In this document: positions 1-6,744 of the stretch, piece by piece
Layout: each line of letters opens with the position of its first letter
Position numbering within the stretch: the first letter of the stretch is position 1
NCBI GenBank assembly: GCA_009700715.1
Contig: WLLM01000040.1
Span: 1 to 6,744 of the forward strand
Direction: 5' to 3'
Source of the DNA: Actinomycetota bacterium
Lineage (GTDB): Bacteria > Actinomycetota > Actinomycetes > Nanopelagicales > Nanopelagicaceae
Length of the DNA stretch: 6,744 nt
Translations under genes and position numbers: made by a program
The notes under the pieces: model-generated
The model's database searches: none
The model's input: the letters and a program-made list of their open reading frames with translations, nothing else
Told to the model about the DNA's origin: nothing

Positions 1-971
1 CAGCAGGAAAAGATGTTGCAACACGTAAGGCTTCCGGCGATGTCATCGCCGCGATTGCCAAGGCTCTTCCTGAATTCTGGGGCGGCTCTGCAGATCTTGC
101 AGGAAGCAATAACACCGCAATCACCAGCGCCGGTTCTTTCTTACCAGCATCGAGTGCCATGCAGGGTGCCAATCCATATGGACGAATGATTCACTTTGGT
201 ATTCGCGAACATGCGATGGGTTCAATTCTTAACGGAGTTGCTCTGCATGGTCTATCACGCTGCTTCGGTGGAACCTTTGCCGTATTCAGCGATTACATGC
301 GTCCATCGGTTCGTCTGGCCGCAATTATGGATCTGGCTTCTATCTTTATCTGGAGCCACGACTCAATTGGTTTAGGTGAAGATGGACCTACCCACCAACC
401 AGTCGAGCATCTAGCTTCACTACGCGCGATTCCAAACTTTGATGTGGTTCGTCCTGGTGATGCCAATGAAGTTCGCGAAGCGTGGAAGGTGATTCTGCAA
501 CGGCGCAAACCTGCCGGCTTGCTTCTTTCACGTCAGAATTTGCCGGTCGTTGATCGCTCAACACATGGCGATGTAGCGCTCGTTGCCAAGGGTGCATATA
601 TTTTGAAGGAATCTTCTGCCTCAGCAGATGTCGTATTGATTGCTACCGGCTCAGAAGTCGGTGTAGCGCTAGCAACGCAGGTATTGCTGGAAGGGAAAGG
701 CATTTCGACTCGCGTAGTAAGCGCTCCATGTCTGGAATGGTTTAAAGAGACAGAGGCTGCCTACCAAGGCCAAGTAATTCCGAAGAGCGCCAAGTTGCGC
801 GTAAGCATCGAAGCCGGAATCGCCCAAGGTTGGCGCGATTACATCGGAGATTCAGGTATTGCAATTTCGCTAGAACACTTCGGAGCATCAGCTTCGGCTG
901 GAAAGTTATTTGCAGAATTTGGTTTCGCGCCAGAAGATATCGCGGCAAAAATCCAGAGCGCGTTGAAGTAA
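1..971 (+). CDS. tkt: Transketolase, C-terminal half (5' end outside window)
   Basis: Transketolase is a thiamine-diphosphate enzyme of the non-oxidative pentose phosphate pathway. It moves two-carbon units between ketose and aldose phosphates in the cytoplasm. The open frame enters at base 3 and gives 322 residues ending in TAA at 969-971; full enzymes have about 650-700 residues, so roughly the first half is missing. Seen: ATRKASG and GSADLAGSNNT at the start of the pyrimidine-binding domain; HFGIREHAMG, whose Glu (bases 207-209) matches the catalytic Glu that activates the cofactor; FSDYMRPS; the substrate-phosphate motif HDSIGLGEDGPTHQP (about 357-401); and LSRQNLP with the conserved Arg. 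The C-terminal transketolase domain follows (VLIATGSEVGVAL, SIEAGIAQGW). There is no frameshift. An internal ATG at 159 is not the start, because homology runs unbroken upstream to the edge. It is probably co-transcribed with pgi, which begins 2 bases after its stop. The fit to the family is very clear. Confidence 0.97.
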   Translation, partial: AGKDVATRKASGDVIAAIAKALPEFWGGSADLAGSNNTAITSAGSFLPASSAMQGANPYGRMIHFGIREHAMGSILNGVALHGLSRCFGGTFAVFSDYMRPSVRLAAIMDLASIFIWSHDSIGLGEDGPTHQPVEHLASLRAIPNFDVVRPGDANEVREAWKVILQRRKPAGLLLSRQNLPVVDRSTHGDVALVAKGAYILKESSASADVVLIATGSEVGVALATQVLLEGKGISTRVVSAPCLEWFKETEAAYQGQVIPKSAKLRVSIEAGIAQGWRDYIGDSGIAISLEHFGASASAGKLFAEFGFAPEDIAAKIQSALK

Positions 972-973
972 CG

Positions 974-2509
974 ATGATTAAATTAAGCGGACCAGCACTT
1001 AGTAAGGTTGATCGCAACGATCCTAAATATCAGCTTCTTGCAAAGGCTCATCCGCGAATTGCAGCCAAGGATGCGACTACATGGGGAACTGCAGCAAGTG
1101 CAGAAGCGGCAATCCGCTTAAATTGGGTCGAACTAGATCAAACCTCGCGCGATCTACTCCCCTTGCTTGACGCTCTGGCAGCGAAGTTTCGGGAGCGAAC
1201 CGATTTAGTTCTCTGTGGAATGGGCGGATCTTCCCTTGCCCCCGAAGTAATTGCGCAGACATTTAAGAAGCGTGCATTTATTTTGGACTCAACCGATCCT
1301 GATTACATTAACCGCGCACTTGGTGGCGATCCTATAAATCTTCTCATCTTGGTTGCATCAAAGTCTGGCTCAACGATCGAGACTTCATCACAGCGCGCTT
1401 TCTTTGAAAAATACTTGAGCGATGCGGGCCTTAACCCAACCGAGCATATGGTCTTTGTAACCGATCCTGGTTCTCCGCTTGATCAAGATGTTCGCAAAGC
1501 GGGATTCACAGTCATCAACGCCGATCCAAATGTGGGCGGACGTTTTAGCGCACTAACTGCCTTTGGTTTAACTCCTGCGGCGCTAATGGGCGTAGATGCA
1601 TCAGTTCTACTTGATCAGGCTAGTGATTGCAAAGAACAAATAGTTAATACGCCAGAAGTGATTCTCGATGTTGCTTATCTACTCTTAACACAGGCTGAGC
1701 AATTTTTAGGTTTCACAGATAGCGGATCAAATTTTCCTGGCTTATCAGATTGGATCGAGCAGTTAATCGCCGAATCCACTGGTAAAGATCAACGCGGTCG
1801 TTTGCCAATCGCGACAGAAGGTTTTCAAGAGGCAGCAATGGGAGGTGCTTTCTCTGTTGCTTTCGCACCTGGTGCAGATCTAACAGTTGAGGCAGAACTT
1901 GGCGAGCACTTCTTATTCTGGGAGTGGGTTACCGCGCTACTCGGTGCAGCACTCGAGATCGACCCATTCAATCAACCAAATGTAACTGAGGCGAAAGAGG
2001 CGACATCTGCAGTATTGGCAGAATGGAATAACTCTCTTCCGGAGATCACTTCAGCAAATAGCGAAGGCGATATTGAGATCTTTGGTGATGGAAACACCTT
2101 AGTTGCAGCGTTGAAGAATCTGATTGCAAATACTGATTCGAGTGGCTACATCGCAATCACTGCATATTTGGATCGCGTCGGAGACAGCAAAATCGCTGAA
2201 CTTCGTAAAATTCTCTCCGAAAAATCAGGTCGTCCGGTTAGTTTTGGATGGGGTCCACGATTCTTACACTCCACCGGTCAGTTCCATAAAGGTGGACAAC
2301 AAAATGGATCGTTCTTACAGATCACTGGAGAAACGGTAAATAACTATCAAGTGCCTGGCCGCGCTTTTGATTTCCGTACATTGCTAATGGCCCAAGCTCT
2401 AGGTGACAATCGCGCACTTGCGACAAGAAAATACCCGCTGCTTCGTCTGCATTGCACAGAACGTAGCGCGGGTATCGACCAGATCTTGAGAGCCGCTAAA
2501 GCTCTCTAA
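974..2509 (+). CDS. pgi: Glucose-6-phosphate isomerase, stand-alone form of the transaldolase-fused type
   Basis: Interconverts glucose-6-P and fructose-6-P in glycolysis and gluconeogenesis; cytoplasmic. The protein has 511 residues. Two sugar-isomerase (SIS) folds are indicated: GMGGSSLAPEV at 82-92 with the LDSTDP strand after it, and SKSGST at 129-134, a phosphate-binding loop. NVGGRFSALTAFG (186-198) nearly matches PGI signature 1 and carries its Arg. AESTGK (266-271), FWEWVTALLG (315-324), DPFNQPNV (330-337) and HSTGQFHKGG (432-441) follow in family order. This style of sequence resembles the PGI half of bifunctional transaldolase/PGI proteins and the separate PGIs of several Actinobacteria, rather than the E. 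coli enzyme. The ATG at 974 is chosen because the protein aligns from there. The frame stays open upstream to an ATG at 830, but that stretch lies inside tkt and reads as basic nonsense. No good Shine-Dalgarno is seen, so translation is probably coupled to tkt. Assignment of individual catalytic residues is inference. Confidence 0.95.
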   Translation: MIKLSGPALSKVDRNDPKYQLLAKAHPRIAAKDATTWGTAASAEAAIRLNWVELDQTSRDLLPLLDALAAKFRERTDLVLCGMGGSSLAPEVIAQTFKKRAFILDSTDPDYINRALGGDPINLLILVASKSGSTIETSSQRAFFEKYLSDAGLNPTEHMVFVTDPGSPLDQDVRKAGFTVINADPNVGGRFSALTAFGLTPAALMGVDASVLLDQASDCKEQIVNTPEVILDVAYLLLTQAEQFLGFTDSGSNFPGLSDWIEQLIAESTGKDQRGRLPIATEGFQEAAMGGAFSVAFAPGADLTVEAELGEHFLFWEWVTALLGAALEIDPFNQPNVTEAKEATSAVLAEWNNSLPEITSANSEGDIEIFGDGNTLVAALKNLIANTDSSGYIAITAYLDRVGDSKIAELRKILSEKSGRPVSFGWGPRFLHSTGQFHKGGQQNGSFLQITGETVNNYQVPGRAFDFRTLLMAQALGDNRALATRKYPLLRLHCTERSAGIDQILRAAKAL

Positions 2510-2546
2510 AAATATTTACTCGTCATCTCCGCGTAGTTTACGGAGA
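2488..2546. other. Tail-to-tail gene junction with two small inverted repeats (possible weak terminators)
   Basis: The stop codons of pgi (2507-2509) and rbpA (2516-2518, minus strand) are separated by 6 bases. Two short perfect inverted repeats flank the junction: GAGAGC 2488-2493 with GCTCTC 2501-2506 (7-base loop, in the end of pgi), and TCTCCG 2526-2531 with CGGAGA 2541-2546 (9-base loop, in the end of rbpA). Neither is followed at once by a clear T-run on the strand where it would act; the minus-strand TTTTT lies about 13 bases past the second hairpin. The repeats are certain as sequence. A role in termination is only a possibility. Confidence 0.35.
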
Positions 2547-2854
2547 GCTTCTTCAAGAATCTTTGCGCCTTCTACATCGGTGCGACGCTCTTTTACATAA
2601 GCCAAGTGAGTCTTGTAAGGAATATTTACAACAGCCTTTGGTGGATTATTGCGATCGCGTCCTGCTGGAAGACCACACTTTGGGCAATCCCATTCAGCAG
2701 GAATTACAACTGTTTCCTCAACTGCAAAAGATGGACGAACTTCGTGGCCATTGCCGCACCAGTAAGAAACTGTGGCGCGCTCAATCTGATCTCCGCGTTC
2801 TGCCTCGCCCATTGGGCCGGCGCCGACACGGCTTCCGCGAATTGCACTTGCCAT
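2516..2854 (-). CDS. rbpA: RNA polymerase-binding protein RbpA
   Basis: RbpA is an actinobacterial transcription factor. It binds the principal sigma factor and the polymerase core, stabilises the open promoter complex, and in some species affects rifampicin tolerance. The protein has 112 residues, a usual length. Its parts appear in order: an N-terminal tail with the family hallmark GSRVGAGPMGEAERG (7-21); a core domain with a zinc site formed by C33, H37, C57 and C60 (CGNGH and CPKCG); a basic linker (GRDRNNPPK, 65-73); and the C-terminal sigma-interaction helix region YKTHLAYVKERR (80-91). All four zinc ligands are present. ATG is at 2854, with GAAGGG at 2862-2867, 7 bases upstream and inside the end of secG. 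Only 3 bases separate it from the secG stop, so it is the last gene of the gap-pgk-tpiA-secG-rbpA run. The acidic end (GDDE) is normal. The assignment is firm from the hallmark motif. Confidence 0.96.
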   Translation of the reverse strand: MASAIRGSRVGAGPMGEAERGDQIERATVSYWCGNGHEVRPSFAVEETVVIPAEWDCPKCGLPAGRDRNNPPKAVVNIPYKTHLAYVKERRTDVEGAKILEEALRKLRGDDE

Positions 2855-2857
2855 TGA

Positions 2858-3088
2858 TTAACCCTTCAAAACAAGACTGAGTGCGACAACGCCGCCGAAC
2901 CAAACTCCACCGACCACGATTGTGATGCGATCAAGGTTACGTTCTACAACAGATGAGCCGCCGTAGTTTGAAGAAATGCCGCCACCGAATAGATCGGAGA
3001 GGCCTGAGCCTTTTCCTTTGTGAAGAAGGACGAGCAGGATCATCAAAACGCTGGTGATGATTAGCAAGATAGATAGAGCTAGAGCCAC
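2858..3088 (-). CDS. secG: Protein translocase subunit SecG
   Basis: SecG is the small accessory subunit of the SecYEG channel, which exports unfolded proteins across the cytoplasmic membrane with the ATPase SecA. The 76-residue product has two predicted membrane helices (about 2-22 and 54-74). They are joined by a loop with the family motif LLHKGKGSGLSDLFGGG (21-37) and a glycine-rich stretch before the second helix (VVERNLDRIT). This size and layout is standard for SecG. The start is GTG at 3086-3088, supported by a strong GAGGAG ribosome-binding site at 3098-3103, 9 bases upstream. The gap to tpiA is 64 bases, the largest inside the run. A TAGTAT on the minus strand (3132-3137) could serve as a -10 box, but no matching -35 is seen, so an extra promoter is speculative. 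Position between tpiA and rbpA suggests co-transcription with glycolytic genes, as is common in Actinobacteria. Confidence 0.95.
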   Translation of the reverse strand: MALALSILLIITSVLMILLVLLHKGKGSGLSDLFGGGISSNYGGSSVVERNLDRITIVVGGVWFGGVVALSLVLKG

Positions 3089-3097
3089 GGTGTAAAA

Positions 3098-3103
3098 CTC
3101 CTC
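3098..3103 (-). promoter_or_regulatory. Ribosome-binding site of secG
   Basis: GAGGAG on the minus strand, 9 bases before the GTG start of secG. It is one of the two best Shine-Dalgarno matches in the window (the other, AAGGAG at 3939-3944, serves tpiA). It decides the choice of GTG over any internal start, because the hydrophobic first helix begins at once. Confidence 0.8.
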
Positions 3104-3152
3104 AAGTTGTGGATGGAGATAGAGCGTAAGGATACTAGATCGACGTGCGAGA

Positions 3153-3932
3153 TTAGGCTTCTGGGACCGCGTAGAACTTGGCGATCTTGGCCAATTCCTC
3201 AGGATCTAGGCTCGCTCCCCCGATCAGGGCGCCGTCTACATCCACCTGCTTCATGATTTCGACAACGTTCGATGATTTAACAGATCCGCCGTAGAGGATA
3301 CGCATATTAGATGCGATCTCTGGAGAACCAATAGTTTCAATTTCTTCGCGGATTGCAGCACAGACTTCTTGCGCATCTTCAGGAGTTGCAGTCTTGCCAG
3401 TACCGATCGCCCAAACTGGTTCGTAGGCGATAACGATCTTCTTAAGTTCTGGCTTAGTAAATCCTTCAAGGCCAGCACGAATTTGGCGGATTACATGAGA
3501 AACATGTGTTCCGGATTCGCGGACTGAAAGTTCTTCACCGACGCAGAAAATAGGTGTTAGTTCGTTAGCGAGAGCTGCCTTGATTTTGCGATTGATTAGC
3601 GCATCATCTTCGTTATGGATTGCGCGACGTTCGGAGTGGCCGATTACAACAAATGTGCAACCAAGCTTGGCGAGCATTGAACCGGAGATATCGCCGGTAA
3701 ATGCGCCGCTTGCCTCTGGTGAAAGATCTTGTGCTCCGTATTGCAGGCGAAGACGATCTCCATCGACCATAGTTTGAATAGAACGAATATCGGTAAATGG
3801 AGGAATGATCGCAACGTCTACAGCGTCATAATCTTTATCATCGAGTGAATAGACAAGCTTCTGTGCAACCGCGATCGCCTCAAGGTGATTGAGGTTCATC
3901 TTCCAGTTACCTGCCATGAGCGGCTTACGCAT
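3153..3932 (-). CDS. tpiA: Triosephosphate isomerase
   Basis: Interconverts dihydroxyacetone phosphate and glyceraldehyde-3-phosphate, feeding both halves of the split hexose into lower glycolysis; a cytoplasmic TIM-barrel dimer. The protein has 259 residues, full length. Key residues are all visible: N9 and K11 in AGNWKMN (7-13), the electrophile H99 in GHSERR (98-103), and the catalytic base E171 in [12 protein letters not shown] (169-180), which is the PROSITE signature plus the mobile flap. YGGSVK (214-219) and IGGASL (237-242) form the phosphate-binding loops. ATG at 3930-3932 is preceded by AAGGAG (3939-3944) with a 6-base spacing. It lies 34 bases downstream of pgk and 64 bases upstream of secG, all on the minus strand, consistent with one operon. 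A GAATTAG direct repeat (3946-3952 and 3964-3970) spans the pgk-tpiA gap, with no evident role. Nothing is unusual in the protein. Confidence 0.98.
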   Translation of the reverse strand: MRKPLMAGNWKMNLNHLEAIAVAQKLVYSLDDKDYDAVDVAIIPPFTDIRSIQTMVDGDRLRLQYGAQDLSPEASGAFTGDISGSMLAKLGCTFVVIGHSERRAIHNEDDALINRKIKAALANELTPIFCVGEELSVRESGTHVSHVIRQIRAGLEGFTKPELKKIVIAYEPVWAIGTGKTATPEDAQEVCAAIREEIETIGSPEIASNMRILYGGSVKSSNVVEIMKQVDVDGALIGGASLDPEELAKIAKFYAVPEA

Positions 3933-3966
3933 TATTTACTCCTTCGAATTAGGTACTTGCTGTGAA

Positions 3967-5151
3967 TTAGAGATCTAAAGCAGTTAAGCCAGGAAGTTCT
4001 TTTCCTTCAAGGTATTCAAGAGAAGCTCCGCCGCCAGTTGAGATGTAACCAAATGCAGAATCTGCAAATCCAAGTGCGCGAACTGCAGCTGCTGAATCTC
4101 CGCCACCAACGACAGAAATTCCAGTTACTTCAGTAAGCGCTTGCGCGACAACCTTGGTTCCGTTAGCAAATGCTGGGAATTCGAATACGCCCATTGGACC
4201 GTTCCAGAAAACTGTTTTGCAAGAACGAATCGCTGCTGCAAAGCTTTCAGCAGAATCTGGACCAATATCTAGGCCCATCTGATCGGCGGGAATTGAATCA
4301 GCGTTAACTAGGGTTGCAGGCGCATCCGCTGCAAAAGCAGGCGCCACCAAAATATCGGTTGGAAGAACTAATTTCACACCAGAATCAGCTGCCTGTTTAA
4401 TCAAACCTTTTACAGTTTCGATCAAATCGGTTTCAACTAAAGATGTACCAATTTCTTTTCCTTGTGCAGCTAAGAATGTGAAGACCATTCCGCCACCGAT
4501 CGCCATTACATCTACCTTGCCGAGCAAGTTAGAGATAACACCGATCTTGTCTGAAACTTTTGCTCCCCCAAGGACGACACCGTATGGACGCTCTGGATTT
4601 TGGGTTAACTTCTTGAGTACTTCAACTTCTGCCGCAACAAGTGTTCCGGCAACATGTGGCAGCAACTTTGGAAGATCGAAAACAGAAGCATGCTTGCGGT
4701 GTACTGCGCCAAAGCCATCTCCAACATAAGCATCGGCAAGTGCTGCCAACTCTTTGGCAAGTACTTGGCGCTCTGCTTCATCTTTGGAAGTTTCAGCAGC
4801 TGCGAAGCGAATATTTTCTAGTAACAATATCTCGCCAGATTTGAGAGCTGTTGCTTTTGCGGTTACACCGCTTCCGGTTACCGCTCCGGCAAATTGCACT
4901 GGCGTGTCAAGAAGTTCAGATAAACGCTTAGCTACAGGAGCTAGTGAGAGTTCTGGCTTGGCTTCACCTTTTGGTCGCCCAAGGTGCGCAGCGATAACGA
5001 TGCTGGCACCGTTTGCAAGAAGAGTTTTGATAGTCGGCAGCGAGGCGCGGATGCGTCCATCATCTGTGATCTCGCCGTTTTTCAACGGCACATTGAGATC
5101 GCAGCGAAGGAATACTCGCTTGCCGGCTACATCAAAGTTTTGAAGCGACAT
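3967..5151 (-). CDS. pgk: Phosphoglycerate kinase
   Basis: Transfers the acyl phosphate of 1,3-bisphosphoglycerate to ADP, the first ATP-yielding step of glycolysis. It is a cytoplasmic, two-domain monomer of 394 residues, a normal bacterial length. The N-domain binds 3-phosphoglycerate through RCDLNVP (16-22, with D18 and N20), R34, HLGRP (56-60), ENIRF (112-116) and GAVHRKHAS (148-156), the actinobacterial variant of the usual HRAHAS motif. The C-domain binds nucleotide: [12 protein letters not shown] (195-206), IGGGM (218-222), [10 protein letters not shown] (315-324) and the phosphate-loop region VVGGGDS (347-353), then [18 protein letters not shown] (371-388). The ATG at 5149-5151 must be the start or very near it, since the gap stop is 16 bases away. 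That gap has no Shine-Dalgarno but holds an inverted repeat, so translation is likely coupled to gap. The protein has no defects. Confidence 0.98.
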   Translation of the reverse strand: MSLQNFDVAGKRVFLRCDLNVPLKNGEITDDGRIRASLPTIKTLLANGASIVIAAHLGRPKGEAKPELSLAPVAKRLSELLDTPVQFAGAVTGSGVTAKATALKSGEILLLENIRFAAAETSKDEAERQVLAKELAALADAYVGDGFGAVHRKHASVFDLPKLLPHVAGTLVAAEVEVLKKLTQNPERPYGVVLGGAKVSDKIGVISNLLGKVDVMAIGGGMVFTFLAAQGKEIGTSLVETDLIETVKGLIKQAADSGVKLVLPTDILVAPAFAADAPATLVNADSIPADQMGLDIGPDSAESFAAAIRSCKTVFWNGPMGVFEFPAFANGTKVVAQALTEVTGISVVGGGDSAAAVRALGFADSAFGYISTGGGASLEYLEGKELPGLTALDL

Positions 5152-5167
5152 TAGTTAACGAAATTAA

Positions 5168-5170
<3 letters not shown>
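5152..5170 (-). promoter_or_regulatory. AT-rich hairpin between gap stop and pgk start
   Basis: A perfect 7-base inverted repeat, TAGTTAA (5152-5158 on the plus strand) with TTAACTA (5164-5170), has a 5-base loop. On the coding strand the first arm begins with the gap stop codon TAG, and the second arm ends directly against the pgk ATG. No purine-rich ribosome-binding site is present. The stem has only one G-C pair, so in RNA it would be weak. It may be a device for translational coupling, a protein-binding palindrome, or chance in AT-rich spacer DNA. Confidence 0.4.
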
Positions 5171-6309
<1,139 letters not shown>

Positions 6310-6744
6310 TTAGTTGAGCAAGTCAGGCGATAAGCCCGCTTCAGTATCTGGAATACCGAGTTCAGAGGCGCGTTTATCAGCCATTGCCAGGAGGCGACGA
6401 ATACGTCCTGCGATCGCATCTTTGGTCATCGGAGGCGATGCAAGTGATCCGAGTTCTTCCAGGCTCGCCTGTCCATGGCTGATACGAAGTTCGCCGGCTT
6501 CTTTCAAATGATCCGGAATCTGTGGGCCGAGAATTTCCATAGCGCGTTGTACGCGAGCTGCAGCTGCAACTGCAGCGCGTGCAGAGCGGCGAAGATTGGC
6601 ATCATCAAAATTTGCAAGGCGATTTGCGGTGGCCCGAACTTCGCGACGCATGCGGCGTTCTTCCCATGCAAGAACACTTTCGTGTGCACCAAGGCGTGTC
6701 AAAAGAACTCCGATTGCATCGCCATCGCGAATAACAACTCGATC
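6310..6744 (-). CDS. whiA: WhiA, C-terminal part (N-terminus outside window)
   Basis: WhiA is a DNA-binding regulator conserved in Gram-positive bacteria. In Streptomyces it drives sporulation septation with WhiB; in non-sporulating species it is tied to cell division and growth. The frame is open from the right edge to TAA at 6310-6312, giving 144 residues of a protein usually a little over 300 long. The missing part would hold the degenerate LAGLIDADG homing-endonuclease-like domain. Seen are [19 protein letters not shown] followed by [18 protein letters not shown] (visible residues 37-54), a family hallmark, and a C-terminal helix-turn-helix region around residues 93-122 ([22 protein letters not shown]), ending with the conserved [15 protein letters not shown]. 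An internal TTG at 6702 is not a start; the codons upstream ([11 protein letters not shown]) fit the family. Placement just upstream of gap is the common actinobacterial order. A sporulation role should not be assumed here. Confidence 0.96.
   Translation of the reverse strand, partial: DRVVIRDGDAIGVLLTRLGAHESVLAWEERRMRREVRATANRLANFDDANLRRSARAAVAAAARVQRAMEILGPQIPDHLKEAGELRISHGQASLEELGSLASPPMTKDAIAGRIRRLLAMADKRASELGIPDTEAGLSPDLLN

Noticed and set aside
830..973. Upstream in-frame ATG that would extend pgi by 48 residues into tkt
   Set aside because: The extra residues are Arg-rich and family-unlike, and lie wholly over the conserved end of tkt; homology begins at the ATG at 974.
742..1017. Minus-strand open frame of 91 codons across the tkt-pgi junction
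   Set aside because: It is antisense to two conserved genes and has no motif or start context supporting expression.
2563..2880. Plus-strand open frame of 105 codons covering rbpA
   Set aside because: rbpA on the other strand has the full family hallmark and zinc ligands; the plus frame shows no family resemblance.
4754..5143. Plus-strand open frame of 129 codons opposite pgk
   Set aside because: It is the antisense shadow of a well-conserved coding region, with no recognisable domain and no ribosome-binding site worth noting.

Overview
This window is a stretch of conserved core metabolism from an actinobacterium. RbpA, an RNA polymerase-binding protein known only from Actinobacteria, identifies the phylum. 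The arrangement whiA–gap–pgk–tpiA–secG facing a tkt/pgi block is the usual actinobacterial central-carbon neighbourhood. Base composition is near even rather than the very high GC of most Actinobacteria, and the genes are packed with gaps of 2 to 64 bases. Together these suggest a small-genome lineage such as the freshwater acI/Nanopelagicales or a streamlined Microbacteriaceae relative. That finer placement is inference.

Layout. Bases 1-971 (+) hold the C-terminal half of transketolase (tkt), cut by the window edge. After 2 bases comes a complete glucose-6-phosphate isomerase (pgi, 974-2509, +), of the type elsewhere fused to transaldolase. The plus-strand block meets the minus-strand block tail to tail, with 6 bases between the stops of pgi and rbpA. 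Reading leftward on the minus strand from the right edge: the C-terminal part of whiA (6310-6744), a 143-base intergenic region, then gap, pgk, tpiA, secG and rbpA as one probable operon (6166 down to 2516).

How they work together. Pgi links glucose-6-P and fructose-6-P. Transketolase links fructose-6-P and glyceraldehyde-3-P to the pentose phosphates. TpiA, GAPDH and Pgk carry out the triose part of glycolysis. SecG (membrane secretion channel) and RbpA (transcription initiation) ride at the end of the glycolytic operon, tying energy metabolism to secretion and transcription capacity. WhiA is a conserved DNA-binding regulator upstream of gap.

No new biological system is visible. All six complete or nearly complete genes have their expected key residues. 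The points worth a second look are: the absence of tal, zwf, opcA and pgl from the place where many Actinobacteria carry them; the very tight convergent junction; an AT-rich hairpin that replaces a Shine-Dalgarno just before pgk; and the rbpA position in the glycolytic operon.
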